Positions 19,218 to 28,210 of a stretch of 64,000 nucleotides of DNA are shown here, one piece after another. The stretch is taken from NCBI GenBank assembly GCA_963741505.1, contig CAVUIJ010000002.1, positions 310,001 to 374,000 of the forward strand, given 5' to 3'. Positions within the stretch are counted from its first letter, which is position 1. Every line of letters begins with the position of its first letter. This stretch comes from JAKFWF01 sp963741505 (GTDB taxonomy: Bacteria > Pseudomonadota > Alphaproteobacteria > Rhizobiales > Hyphomicrobiaceae). Below the pieces are notes generated by a model, which saw only the letters and a program-made list of their open reading frames with translations, did no database searches and was not told where the DNA came from. The translations under genes and the position numbers were made by a program.

Positions 19218-19940
19218 CTACCCGAGGTAAGCGCGCTCGAGACGGTGCGGCAGATCCTTCTCGCTGGTCGCCGCCGCCAGCACGACACGGCCCTGGGCAA
19301 GGGCGTAGACGCGGTCCGACACCGCCAGCGCCTTTTCGATCAGCTGCTCGACCAGCAGCACGGCGGTGCCCGATTGCCTGAGCTTGGCCACCACCGACAG
19401 CACCCGGTCGACCAGCACCGGCGACAGGCCGGCCGACGGCTCGTCCAGCATCAGCAGCTTGGGCTTGCGCACCAGGCCCTGGGCGACCGCCAGCATCTGC
19501 TGCTGGCCGCCGGAGAGCATCGAGCCGAGTTCGGCCCGCTTCTCCGCGATTTCGGGAAAGTAGGACAGCGCCTCCTCGACGCGGGCGCTGCGCTCGGCCC
19601 GCGGCACGTCGTAGGCGGCCAGCAGCAGGTTGTCGGCCACCGTCTGCTGGGTGAATACGCGGTGGCCTTCGATCACGTGCGCAAGACCCGAGCGCGCGGT
19701 CTCGCGCGGCCCGACGCCGGCCATGTCGCGACGTTCGAAGGTCACGCTGCCGCCGGTCCACGGCAGCAGCCCCGAGACGGTGCGCAACAGCGTCGTCTTG
19801 CCGGCGCCGTTCGGACCCAACAGCGCCACGACTTCGCCGGCCGCGATCTCGAGGTCGACGCCGTGCAGGACGCCGATCTTGCCGTAGCCGGACGCCAGGC
19901 CCTTGACCTGCAGCAATGGTTCAGCCGCCGAGATAGGCAC
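19218..19940 (-). CDS. livF: Branched-chain amino-acid-type ABC transporter ATP-binding protein
   Basis: 240 aa. Walker A LLGPNGAGKTT, signature LSGGQQQMLAVAQGL, Walker B LLMLDEPSAGLSP, and H-loop LLVEQLIEKALAVSD. The ending LPHRLERAYLG is typical of LivF. It overlaps the LivM-LivG fusion gene by 20 bp and is the last gene of the operon 25164 to 19218. With the fused ATPase domain it makes the heterodimeric NBD pair of a HAAT-family importer. Confidence 0.93.
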   Translation of the reverse strand: MPISAAEPLLQVKGLASGYGKIGVLHGVDLEIAAGEVVALLGPNGAGKTTLLRTVSGLLPWTGGSVTFERRDMAGVGPRETARSGLAHVIEGHRVFTQQTVADNLLLAAYDVPRAERSARVEEALSYFPEIAEKRAELGSMLSGGQQQMLAVAQGLVRKPKLLMLDEPSAGLSPVLVDRVLSVVAKLRQSGTAVLLVEQLIEKALAVSDRVYALAQGRVVLAAATSEKDLPHRLERAYLG

Positions 19941-21729
19941 TGACGACCTCCTTGTTGGTGCGGATCTGGGCCGGCGTGCCGGCCGCCAGCACGCGGCCGA
20001 GATTGAGCACGGTGACGTAGTCGCAGATGCCGAAGATCAGGTCGGCGTGGTGTTCGACCAGCAGCACGCCGGTGCCGCTCTGGGCGATGGCCTTGATCAG
20101 CTCCGCGAGCCGATCGATCTCGTGCGCCGACAGACCCGCTGCCGGCTCGTCGAGCAGCAGGAAGGCCGGCCGCAGCATCAGTGCCCGGGCGATCTCGATG
20201 AAGCGCAGCTCGCTATGCTGCAGCCGGTCGGCACGGACATTGGCGAGATTTTCGAGGCCGATGATGCTCAGGACTTCGAGCGCCGCGCTGCGCAACCCGG
20301 CTTCGTCCCGGTGATGCCCGGGCAGCGACAGCAGCGTGGTGAGAAAGCCGGCCCGGCCCTTCACCGTGCCGCCGATCATGATGTTGTCGAGCACACTCGC
20401 CTCGCCGACGATGCGTGGCGTCTGGAAGGTGCGGGCGATGCCGTGGCCGGCGCGGGTCTCCGGCCGCCCCCGTTCGAGCGCCTTGCCGCCGAACTCGACG
20501 GTGCCGGAATTGGGCGGATAATAGCCCGAGATGACGTTGAGCATCGTCGTCTTGCCGCTGCCATTCGGCCCGATCAGGCCGTGGATCTGGCCGCGCGAAA
20601 TCTCGATGCTGGCGCCGTCGACCGCGCGCACGGCACCGAAGGTCAACACAATGTCCTTGAGCGCGATCGAGCGGCCCTCGACATGATCCGCCTTGAAGTC
20701 CGCCACCAGCGCCGGCTTCGGCACGATCGCGCGATCGCTCTCGAGCGGCGTGCGGCTCTTGAAATCGAGCATCGCGGCGATGCCGCCCGGCACCAGCAGC
20801 ACCACCGCCAGCAGCAGCGCGGCATAGAGGAACGTCGACCATGCCGCGAGCGGCGCCGCCACTTCCGGCAGCAGTGTCAGCACGATGGTGCCGATCAGCG
20901 GCCCCAGGATCGAGCCGCGGCCGCCGATCAGGATCGAGATGAAGAACAGCAGCGACAGGTCGAAGGTGAAGGCGTCCGGCGTGATGTAGGTCTGCAGGGT
21001 CGCAAACAGGCCGCCGGCGATCGCCGCCAACGCCCCGCTGAACAGGAAGATCTTGGCCAGCAACGCCGGCTTCGAGATGCCGATCGCCTCGGCGGCGACG
21101 TCGGCGTCGCGGATGGCGATCAGCGCGCGGCCGTAGCGGCTGTGGGCGAGGTTCGAGGCGAGCCAGGTGCAGACCGCGGCAAGGGCGAGGCACAGGAAGA
21201 ACAGGCCGCTGGTCGAGTTGAATGGCGCCGGCAGTTCCGGTCCCGGCAGACCGATGCCGCCGCCGGTTACGCTCTGCCAGGCGAGTGCCACCTGCGTCAC
21301 GATCGTGGCAAAGCCCAGCGTCGTCATCGCGAAGTAGAAGGTGCGCAGTCTCAGTGCCGGCAGGCCGACGATCACGCCGAACCCGGCGCCGACGATGCCG
21401 GCCGCCGCCAGGGCCAGGAACGCCGGCACCGGCGGCATGACATTGCCGGCCGCGAGCACGCTCGTCACATAAGCGCCGAGCGTCAACAGCGCGACATAGC
21501 CGATGGCGAGCTGACCGGCATAGCCGACCACCAGCGTCAGCCCGCTCACCAGCACCCAGTAGATTGCGGCGCGGGTGGCGATCAGCACCCAGTAGTCGTT
21601 GCCGACGAACGGCACCACCGCGGCGAGTGCGAAGATCAGCGCCAGCGGCAGCCAGCTCCTGGATGTGCCAGCGATACTGTCCGCCGGCAGCGCCGACTTC
21701 TCGATGCGCTCCGTTTGCATCGCCATCAC
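19921..21729 (-). CDS. Fused LivM permease - LivG ATPase
   Basis: 602 aa. Residues 1-330 are a LivM-type permease (NDYWVLIATRAAIYWVLVSG, then GLTLVVGYAGQLAIGYVAL, many TM helices, and LFFISILIGGRGSILGPLIG). A linker of about 25 residues leads to a LivG ATPase (residues about 360-602) with LIGPNGSGKTTMLNVISGYY, a degenerate signature LQHSELRFIEIARAL, Walker B LLLDEPAAGLSAHE and VLLVEHHADLIF. Fused permease-ATPase forms occur in this family in alphaproteobacteria. It overlaps livH by four bases and livF by 20. Confidence 0.93.
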   Translation of the reverse strand: MMAMQTERIEKSALPADSIAGTSRSWLPLALIFALAAVVPFVGNDYWVLIATRAAIYWVLVSGLTLVVGYAGQLAIGYVALLTLGAYVTSVLAAGNVMPPVPAFLALAAAGIVGAGFGVIVGLPALRLRTFYFAMTTLGFATIVTQVALAWQSVTGGGIGLPGPELPAPFNSTSGLFFLCLALAAVCTWLASNLAHSRYGRALIAIRDADVAAEAIGISKPALLAKIFLFSGALAAIAGGLFATLQTYITPDAFTFDLSLLFFISILIGGRGSILGPLIGTIVLTLLPEVAAPLAAWSTFLYAALLLAVVLLVPGGIAAMLDFKSRTPLESDRAIVPKPALVADFKADHVEGRSIALKDIVLTFGAVRAVDGASIEISRGQIHGLIGPNGSGKTTMLNVISGYYPPNSGTVEFGGKALERGRPETRAGHGIARTFQTPRIVGEASVLDNIMIGGTVKGRAGFLTTLLSLPGHHRDEAGLRSAALEVLSIIGLENLANVRADRLQHSELRFIEIARALMLRPAFLLLDEPAAGLSAHEIDRLAELIKAIAQSGTGVLLVEHHADLIFGICDYVTVLNLGRVLAAGTPAQIRTNKEVVSAYLGG

Positions 21730-22583
21730 ACTCTCCGGGCCGCGGTCGCGCCGAACAGCCCTTGCGGTGCCAGCAGCAGGACGATGATGAACAGGGCGAA
21801 CACGGCGACCGAAGCGAAGATTCCACCGACGATGAAATTCGCGGTCTGCTGGAAGAGGCCGAGTGCGAAACCGCCGACGATCGAGCCGCGATTGTTGCCC
21901 AAGCCGCCGAGCGCGACCGGCACGAAGCCGTAGAAGTTGAGCAGCGGCCCGTTGGCGACGAAAGCGAGCAGCAGCGAGCCGCCGGAGAAGCCGGCGAGGC
22001 CGCCGATCATGGCGGCGAGCGCGTAGCTCGCGATGCGCAGGTTGCGCTCCGGCAGGCCCAGCGCCTGAGCCGAGAAATTATCCTCGGCGATGGCCTTGAA
22101 GGCGCGGCCGACGAGGGTGTGTTTATAGAGCAGCTCGAGGCCGATCATGGTCAATCCGCAGGCGACCAGCGGCAACCAGAACTTCTCGTCGAAGAAACCC
22201 GAGCCCGGCCCGAACAGGCGCGGGAACGGCATCGGCTCGGTGCTCCACTCGATGGCGGTTACCTGCTGGATCATAAGTGCCAGGGCGAGTGTTGAAAGCA
22301 CGTAGAGGTGCTGCTCGATGCTCTTCAAGACCGGCCGGACGGCGATGATCTCGGTGACGATCCCGACAATCGCGCAACCAGCGAGGGTCAGTGCCAGGCC
22401 GGCGATCCACGGCAGGCCGAGCTTCAGGATGAACAGCGAGCCGAACACGCCGCCGAGCATGCCGAGCTGGCCGGCGGTGAAGCTCATCACCCGCGAGGTC
22501 GAATACATCGTATTGTAGGTCACGCCGATGAGCGCATAGATCGCGCCCATCGCGAGGCCGGTGGAGAGGATCGAGAACAGCAT
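21726..22583 (-). CDS. livH: Branched-chain amino-acid-type ABC transporter permease
   Basis: 285 aa with eight predicted helices. Typical LivH motifs are TNTMYSTSR-like NTMYSTSRVMSFTAGQLGML, IGLELLYKHTLVGRAFKAIA, the EAA-like segment and GFVPVALGGLGNNRGSIVGG. It is coupled to the LivM-LivG fusion by a 4-bp overlap. A 263-bp gap with strong hairpins separates it from the upstream binding-protein gene, which may adjust the ratio of binding protein to permease. Confidence 0.93.
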   Translation of the reverse strand: MLFSILSTGLAMGAIYALIGVTYNTMYSTSRVMSFTAGQLGMLGGVFGSLFILKLGLPWIAGLALTLAGCAIVGIVTEIIAVRPVLKSIEQHLYVLSTLALALMIQQVTAIEWSTEPMPFPRLFGPGSGFFDEKFWLPLVACGLTMIGLELLYKHTLVGRAFKAIAEDNFSAQALGLPERNLRIASYALAAMIGGLAGFSGGSLLLAFVANGPLLNFYGFVPVALGGLGNNRGSIVGGFALGLFQQTANFIVGGIFASVAVFALFIIVLLLAPQGLFGATAARRV

Positions 22584-22682
22584 GGTTGGGTGCTCGGTTT
22601 CTTCGTTGCTGCATCCGGCAAGCGGCGATCCGGGCCGTTTCCTGTGCCGGCCGAGGGTGGGCAGCGGCTTGCACCGTCAGTG

Positions 22683-22746
22683 GGTGCCTGGCTTTAGCCT
22701 GGCACCGCGGGCTCGGAGCAGTGGTGCCAGGCTAAAGCCAGGCACC
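22683..22746. repeat. Perfect 24-bp inverted repeat between binding-protein and permease genes
   Basis: Arms at 22683-22706 and 22723-22746 are exact reverse complements of 24 bases, with a 16-nt loop. Each arm is itself partly palindromic (GGTGCC...GGCACC). RNA from either strand would form a very stable hairpin. Position between a highly needed binding-protein gene and its permease genes suggests RNA stabilisation or partial termination. It could also be a dispersed element. Confidence 0.8.
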
Positions 22747-22777
22747 ATCGGACCCACAATTGGTTCGGAGCAAGCTG

Positions 22778-22827
22778 CCGCCCCTACCCTAACCCTCTCC
22801 CCGTGCAAGTGCAGCGCACGGGGAGAG
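22778..22827. repeat. Copy of the dispersed CCCTCTCCCC palindromic element
   Basis: GCCCCTACCCTAACCCTCTCC leads into a hairpin (CTCTCCCCGTGC against GCACGGGGAGAG). This is the inverted orientation of the element at 9700-9756 and 12887-12930. It ends about 20 bp before the stop codon of the substrate-binding protein gene. Confidence 0.75.
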
Positions 22828-22846
22828 CGAACTCCAGCGGCCACTA

Positions 22847-24037
22847 TCAGGTGTAGCCCGGCGCCAGCTTGAAGGCGCCGTTCTTGGCCGAGTTCGCCGC
22901 CGACATCACCACGTCGCCGCCCGGGTAGCCATTGTGGTTGGTCGGGGAGTAGGTGTACTCGCCGAAGTAGCCGGGATACTTGGCGAGCGTGTTCCAGTAC
23001 TTGATGATATCCTCGCTCGACGTCGAGCCGGCCTCGACCGCCTTGGCGATCAGGTTGACGGCATCGATGGCGTTGGCGACCCACCACAGCAACGTGTCGG
23101 ACAAGTCGACCTTGCCCTTCAGACGCTCGACCAGCTCCTGAGTGCGGGCGGGGAGCTTGCCGTCCTCGCCGTAGCTGCAGCTGCGGTAGCCGATGGCATA
23201 GACCTTGTCCCAATTCGCCGGCTTGTCGAGAAGCTTGGCGATTTCGCCCGACGACATCGACGGATGACCGACGAACGGCACGTCCCAATTGAGCGTGGCG
23301 CGAACATTGAACATGCGCGCGTCCATGCCCGTCGACACGCTCCACACCACGATCGCCTCGGCGCCGGCGGTCTTGGCACGAAGCATATCGGGCGTCATGT
23401 CGGGCTGGGTCGAGTCGACGTTGGCGAGGTAGACGACCTCGGCGCCGTCCTTGGCGAATGCCGCCGCTGACGCCTTGGCGGCGGTGACGCCGTAGCCGGT
23501 GGTGTCGCCGATCACGGCGACCTTCTTGGCCTTGACGATCTTGGTGCAGTAGTTGCGCACGGCGTCGTCCCACTGGGTGTTCGACGGCGTCATCCGAAAG
23601 GCGTTCGGGAACTTCTGCTCGTCGATCAGACTGTCGACGACGCAAGGGTGGATGTTCGGCATCTTGGCGCGGGCCATGATCGGCGTCACCGCGAGCGACT
23701 CGCCCGAGTTGGTCGGCCCCCACACGGCATGCACCTTGGCCTGGCTGATCATTTCCTGGGTGGCATTGACGGCCTTGGTCGGATCACCCTGCGTGTCGCG
23801 GGTGACGATCTCGATCTTGCGGCCCTTGACGCCGCCGGCCGCATTGATCGCATCGGCGGCGAAGATCACGCCGCGGTTGAAGCCGACCGCTGGCGCCGAG
23901 CTCGGGCCGGTGAGCGCCGCCAGCCAGCCGATGCGGATCGGCTCCGACTGCGCGATTGCCGGCTTGGCGATACCCAATGCAGCGGCAGCCGCAGCGGTAG
24001 CGCCTCCAGCATTGAATTGGCGGCGAGTGAGCTTCAT
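22847..24037 (-). CDS. LivJ-type ABC transporter substrate-binding protein (Tat signal)
   Basis: 396 aa from ATG 24037 (GGAGGA upstream). The N-terminus MKLTRRQFNAGGATAAAAAA has a twin-arginine RRQF motif, and export probably ends after AKPAIA. The mature part is a type I periplasmic binding fold (Peripla_BP_6): IRIGWLAALTGPSS, then GVIFAADAINAAGGVKGRKI, VWGPTNSGESLAVTPI and VAVIGDTTGYG. It binds amino acids or related amides/ureas for the permease downstream. Between the enolase-superfamily gene and livH. Confidence 0.93.
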   Translation of the reverse strand: MKLTRRQFNAGGATAAAAAALGIAKPAIAQSEPIRIGWLAALTGPSSAPAVGFNRGVIFAADAINAAGGVKGRKIEIVTRDTQGDPTKAVNATQEMISQAKVHAVWGPTNSGESLAVTPIMARAKMPNIHPCVVDSLIDEQKFPNAFRMTPSNTQWDDAVRNYCTKIVKAKKVAVIGDTTGYGVTAAKASAAAFAKDGAEVVYLANVDSTQPDMTPDMLRAKTAGAEAIVVWSVSTGMDARMFNVRATLNWDVPFVGHPSMSSGEIAKLLDKPANWDKVYAIGYRSCSYGEDGKLPARTQELVERLKGKVDLSDTLLWWVANAIDAVNLIAKAVEAGSTSSEDIIKYWNTLAKYPGYFGEYTYSPTNHNGYPGGDVVMSAANSAKNGAFKLAPGYT

Positions 24038-24081
24038 GATGTCCTCCGTGACGACTGTTTCATTATTGCGATCGGCATGGC

Positions 24082-25164
24082 TCACCGCTCCAGGTGCGCC
24101 ACGTAGTCGAGATTGAACGTGAAGCCGAAGCCGGGACGCTCGGGCACGAGCGCGCAACCGTCCTCGAACTCGAGGCGTTCATTGTAGAGCTTCGAGAACC
24201 ACGGCATGTATTCGAGGTAGGTCGCGTTCGAGAGCGCACCGAGCACCTGGATGCTCGTCTCGGGAAACAGATGGCTGGAGACCGGCAAATCGTAGCACTG
24301 CGCCAGATGACCAACGCGCATGAACTCGCTGACGCCGCCGACCCGCTGCAGATCTGGCATCAGCACATCGGCGGATTTGAGTTCGATCATGCGGCGAAAG
24401 CCATAGCGGGTGTACTCTGTTTCACCACTGGCGATCGGCGTGTCGAGGGCAGCCGCCACCTCGGCGCATCCTTGCAGATCCCAGGCCGGCAACGGCTCCT
24501 CGAACCACGTCAGGTCGAATTCCTCGAGCATGCGGCCGAGACGGATCGCCTCGGGCCGGCTGAGCGCCTGGTTGGCGTCGGCCATCAGCGCGATACCGGG
24601 GCCGATCGCCTTGCGCACGACGCCGACGCGGCGGGCATCGTTGCGCGCATCGCCGGAGCCGAGCCGCATCTTGACCGCCTTGAAGCCGGCGGCGACAAAG
24701 CTCTGGGCTTCCTCGATCAACTCCCGGTCCGAGTGTGACAGCCACAGGCCGCCGCTGTGATAGGCGGGAACCCTGGTCTTGGCGCCGCCGAGCAGGCGGT
24801 AGAGCGGCGTCTGCTTCGCCTTGCCGAGCGCGTCCCACAACGCGCCGTCGATCGCCGAAATGGCGACGACCGAAATGCCGGCATGGCCGATGAAATTGAT
24901 GTCTTTCCAGGCGCGCGCCCAGAATTCGGCGATGTGGCCGGCGTCGCGGCCGGTGACGAGCTCAGCCAGCTCGTCGATCATCCGGCGCATCACCTTGGTG
25001 CGCCGGTCGTGCAGCGTGAAGACGAGGTTTTCGCCGACGGTGCCGTCGTCGCAGCGCACCTGAACCAGGATGCAACCGAATGTGCCCAACTCCCCAAGCG
25101 CACTCAGGATCGGCTTTTCGAGCGCCAGCCTGATCGGCCGCGTCGTGACCTCGACGACCTTCAT
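24082..25164 (-). CDS. Mandelate racemase/muconate lactonizing enzyme family protein
   Basis: 360 aa from ATG 25164. Enolase-superfamily capping domain (about 1-125) followed by a TIM barrel. The second-strand catalytic pattern is AVKMRL (K-x-K/R variant), metal ligands are Asp in MADANQ, Glu in WFEEPLP and Glu in IASGETEYT, and the later His is in LPVSSHLFPE. These enzymes abstract the alpha proton of a carboxylate to racemise or dehydrate it. Heading a Liv-type uptake operon, it probably acts on the imported acid; substrate unknown. Confidence 0.9.
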   Translation of the reverse strand: MKVVEVTTRPIRLALEKPILSALGELGTFGCILVQVRCDDGTVGENLVFTLHDRRTKVMRRMIDELAELVTGRDAGHIAEFWARAWKDINFIGHAGISVVAISAIDGALWDALGKAKQTPLYRLLGGAKTRVPAYHSGGLWLSHSDRELIEEAQSFVAAGFKAVKMRLGSGDARNDARRVGVVRKAIGPGIALMADANQALSRPEAIRLGRMLEEFDLTWFEEPLPAWDLQGCAEVAAALDTPIASGETEYTRYGFRRMIELKSADVLMPDLQRVGGVSEFMRVGHLAQCYDLPVSSHLFPETSIQVLGALSNATYLEYMPWFSKLYNERLEFEDGCALVPERPGFGFTFNLDYVAHLER

Positions 25165-25702
25165 TTCCCACCCGCGGCGCATCCCTGGTCGGGCTGTCGA
25201 GCCACAACCGGAGCACTCGTTCGCATTGCAGCAACACTGTACGATCGAGGCAACGCTAGCCTAGCGGCCAGTGCCCGTCGAGCCGCGCTTGCGGATGGCC
25301 GTCATGCAGTGCCGCGGTGCGTCTCGATGCCACCCTGCCGGCGCTACCCCCGGCTAGAAAGTTCAGCGCTGCCTCAAAACGCAGCAAGGCGAGAGCTGTG
25401 CGGGGGCAGCTCTCGCCTCGGGACGAGTTGGCTCGTGATACCTGAGAGGGTATGACATTCGCTCCGGCGCGGGGAAGCTCCGGAGGAACGCGGGTACGCC
25501 AAACGCAACTCAACACCGGCTACGCAACAGAACTCTACTTCAGCCCAATGCTACGCGGCTGCGCCAGTCGCCCCCAGCCCTACTGCGGGTAAGTCTTGCC
25601 AGCGACGACTGACAGAGCAACAACGGGCGGCGGGGGCGCATATTCCAAGGCCGATGAAAAAATTATTGACGAACATCGTTTCGCAAGAATTGATTCGAAA
25701 AC
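25165..25702 (-). promoter_or_regulatory. Hairpin-rich leader of the racemase/Liv operon
   Basis: A 538-bp gap with no supported ORF. Between 25388 and 25490 there is a run of hairpins: an 11-bp perfect stem GGCGAGAGCTG/CAGCTCTCGCC (25388-25417), then ACGAG/CTCGT near 25423-25436, ATACC/GGTAT near 25438-25453, and TCCGG/CCGGA near 25462-25484. Read on the minus strand these lie 220-340 nt before the racemase start. The minus strand includes CCCTCTCAGGTAT. The far end (25640-25700) is A/T-rich and may hold the promoter. A regulatory RNA is possible but not proven. Confidence 0.4.
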
Positions 25703-27268
25703 TCAACGCGCCGGCAGCATGAGCGCCGGCGAACGTGCGGGCCCCCTATCGTCACCCGATCCGTAGTGCTTGCGTCGAGCCACCGCGAGAATTCCGGCAA
25801 CAAGCCCGATCGCCACCACGGCGGCAGGGCTGCCGAGCATCGCCAGCACGACCGCAATCGCCCACAGCACCGCCAGGCCGTGCTCGATGAGACCGATTAG
25901 CTTCGACTGCGAATGACGCCGCAGCATGCCGCGCCGGTTGCCGGGCATCGGATGCCAGAAGTTGAGCAGCGCCGTGGAGGCGGCGGCAGCGCCCGCGAAC
26001 ACGAGCGCAATCAGTGCTGCCAGCGGCGAGACGAGCGCCAGGCCGATCACCGGCAGCGCCAGGATTACCAGCATCGGCAACGCCACGGCGCCAAGCTTGG
26101 CGCGCTCGACCACGCTGCCGGCAACCGGCGCCGAAGCGATCAGCTCGGGTGCATCCTCGCCCGAAACCGTGATCCAGGCGAGTGACGCCGACACCTGCGC
26201 CGCAACCACCACCAGCGTCGGCGCCAGTGCCAGTACGGCAGGCAGCGTTTCGCTGCGCAACAGCACCACCGCGATCGGGACGGTATAGACGATCTGCAGG
26301 CTGAGCTGCGCGAACAGGCTCGGATCGCGCGCCAGCAGTCGCCATTCCTTGCGTCGCAGGTTGCGGCCGACGCCGGCGCAGAAATGCGCCGCGGCGCCCG
26401 CTGCCCGAGCCTTGCCGCAATCGACGGCGGCGCCGGCCGCGGCGAGGCTCGCCCGCGCGAACCGCGCGCCGAGCAGCACCACCACGCCGGCAAGTGTCAC
26501 GACGCCAAGCCCGATCAACTGCGCCATGGCGGCGATGTCGCCCTGCAGCGCCTCGATCGGCAGCGCCAATCGCGACAGGGCCGACACGCCGCGCGCGTGT
26601 GAAGCCATCTCGAACCATTGCAGCACCGTTTGCCGCACCACTTCCGGCAGAATTGCGATGATCTGCACTCCGAGCACGAAGGCGCCGCCGATGCCGGCGC
26701 CGAGCATTTGGGTATAGACCCGAGCCCGGCGCGGACCGACGAGATAGAACATGGCAATCGACAGTGCCAGCGCGATCGCCGTCGCCATCAGCGCCAACCC
26801 GACCAGCACCGGATAAAGACCAAGCCAGGCGCTGCGATCGGCAAGTGCGCCGGTATTGGCCAGCGGCAAGGCCAATACGGCGATCGACCCGAATGTGCTG
26901 GCTGCGATCGCCGCCGCCTTGGCCGCGAACACGCGCGACACCGACAATGGCGAGCCCAGCAACAGATCAAGATCGCCCCGGTCATACAAAGCCCGGGAGG
27001 CACCGAACAGGCTTTGTGCGATCATCCAAGTGAACGTGCAGATGGCGAACATGACCAGCGGCGCTGGTGTCGTGCCCGCTGCGAAGACCTGCGGCGACAG
27101 CCACGACACTACTGGCCATGCCAGCAGATGGACGACGACGCCGACGGCGATGAGGGCCGTTGCCAGCGTGCCGACGCTGGCGCCGCCGAGCATACCGATG
27201 AACCGGCGCCAGTTGAGCCGCACGTCGTGGGCGAGCAGCCAGGGAAAGGATCCGGGCTGCATCGTCAT
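25703..27268 (-). CDS. Large ABC-2-like transporter permease
   Basis: 521 aa with about 12 hydrophobic segments in two halves joined by a charged stretch near residue 290-315 (VGRNLRRKEWRLLARDPSLF). The pattern VRLNWRRF at the N-terminus and KEWRLLARDP in the middle resembles the EcsB/YthQ or PqqC-type double permeases used with a single ATPase. The start overlaps the ATPase stop at 27265-27268, so they form an exporter operon. Substrate unknown. Confidence 0.8.
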   Translation of the reverse strand: MTMQPGSFPWLLAHDVRLNWRRFIGMLGGASVGTLATALIAVGVVVHLLAWPVVSWLSPQVFAAGTTPAPLVMFAICTFTWMIAQSLFGASRALYDRGDLDLLLGSPLSVSRVFAAKAAAIAASTFGSIAVLALPLANTGALADRSAWLGLYPVLVGLALMATAIALALSIAMFYLVGPRRARVYTQMLGAGIGGAFVLGVQIIAILPEVVRQTVLQWFEMASHARGVSALSRLALPIEALQGDIAAMAQLIGLGVVTLAGVVVLLGARFARASLAAAGAAVDCGKARAAGAAAHFCAGVGRNLRRKEWRLLARDPSLFAQLSLQIVYTVPIAVVLLRSETLPAVLALAPTLVVVAAQVSASLAWITVSGEDAPELIASAPVAGSVVERAKLGAVALPMLVILALPVIGLALVSPLAALIALVFAGAAAASTALLNFWHPMPGNRRGMLRRHSQSKLIGLIEHGLAVLWAIAVVLAMLGSPAAVVAIGLVAGILAVARRKHYGSGDDRGPARSPALMLPAR

Positions 27269-28074
27269 GACGCGAGTGCCGGCCGGCGCGTCAGCGACAG
27301 GAAGACGTCCTCAAGCGTCGAGCTGTCGCGGCCGGCCCTCGACTGCAGCTCGGCGAGCGTGCCTTCGGCTGCGAGCCGGCCTCGATCGACAATGCCGATA
27401 CGGTCGGCGAGACGCTCGGCGACCTCGAGGATGTGGGTGGTCAGTATGATGGTCGCACCGGCGCGGACGCGGGCAGTCAGAAGATCCTTGACCTGCCGGG
27501 CGATGCCGGCATCGATGCCGGTTAGCGGCTCGTCGAGCATGATCAGCTTCGGATCGTGGATCAGGGCACCAGCCAGCGCTACCTTCTGCTTCATGCCGCG
27601 CGAGAAGCCCTCGCACCTGTTGTGGCGATGGGGCCCGAGTTCGAGAACGTCGATCAGCTCGGCCGCCTTGCGCTCCGCCGTGGCCGGCGCCACCCCCCAC
27701 AGACCGGCGACGAATTCGAGATATTCGAGCGGCGTCAGCTTGTCATAAAGCATCGGCTCGTCGGGCAGCCAGGCGGTGATGCGTTTGGCCGCGATAGGAT
27801 CTTTCACCGCATCGATGCCGAAGATGCGGATCTGGCCGCAGTCGGGCGGCAGCAACCCGGCAATCATCCGCAAAGTCGTAGTCTTGCCGGCACCGTTGGG
27901 CCCAAGCAGGGCGTAGAACTCACCGGGCTGGACGTTAAGGTCGATGCGCTCGACGGCGACCGCCGCGCCGAAGGTCTTGCGCACGCCGTGCAGCATCAAC
28001 GCCGGCGCGGGGGCCGCAACGTTGCGATCCGACACGATGTTTAAAGCTGTCGCCACCTTACGCCCCCAGCACAC
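27265..28074 (-). CDS. ABC transporter ATP-binding protein
   Basis: 269 aa from the first Met; a later start (MLHGVRKTFG) is possible. Walker A LLGPNGAGKTTTLRMIAGLL, signature FSRGMKQKVALAGAL (degenerate first Ser-Gly-Gly), Walker B LIMLDEPLTGIDAG, H-loop LTTHILEVAERLADR. The short C-terminal tail (SSTLEDVFLSLTRR) fits ABC-2 exporters. Coupled to the permease at 25703-27268. The signature SRG instead of SGG is a known variant. Confidence 0.9.
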   Translation of the reverse strand: MCWGRKVATALNIVSDRNVAAPAPALMLHGVRKTFGAAVAVERIDLNVQPGEFYALLGPNGAGKTTTLRMIAGLLPPDCGQIRIFGIDAVKDPIAAKRITAWLPDEPMLYDKLTPLEYLEFVAGLWGVAPATAERKAAELIDVLELGPHRHNRCEGFSRGMKQKVALAGALIHDPKLIMLDEPLTGIDAGIARQVKDLLTARVRAGATIILTTHILEVAERLADRIGIVDRGRLAAEGTLAELQSRAGRDSSTLEDVFLSLTRRPALAS

Positions 28075-28210
28075 ATACGATCCGTTGCGACGCTAGCGCA
28101 GCAGCCTTGCGGTGGCGTTAACTCGAGGCCTCGACCGCTTCCCGTCTGATCATCCGCGGCGTACGGTTGCGGGGCGAGTAATGCCTGTAATTCCACTATC
28201 GGGGACCACC

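Noticed and set aside
19903..21933. 676-codon open frame opposite the LivM-LivG fusion
   Set aside because: Gln/Arg/Asp-rich low-complexity translation typical of the antisense of membrane-protein and ATPase codons; no start signal.
25388..25490. Definite glycine riboswitch
   Set aside because: The resemblance is limited to a short CTCTCAGGTA-like piece; the conserved aptamer core is not complete, so only a structured leader is reported.
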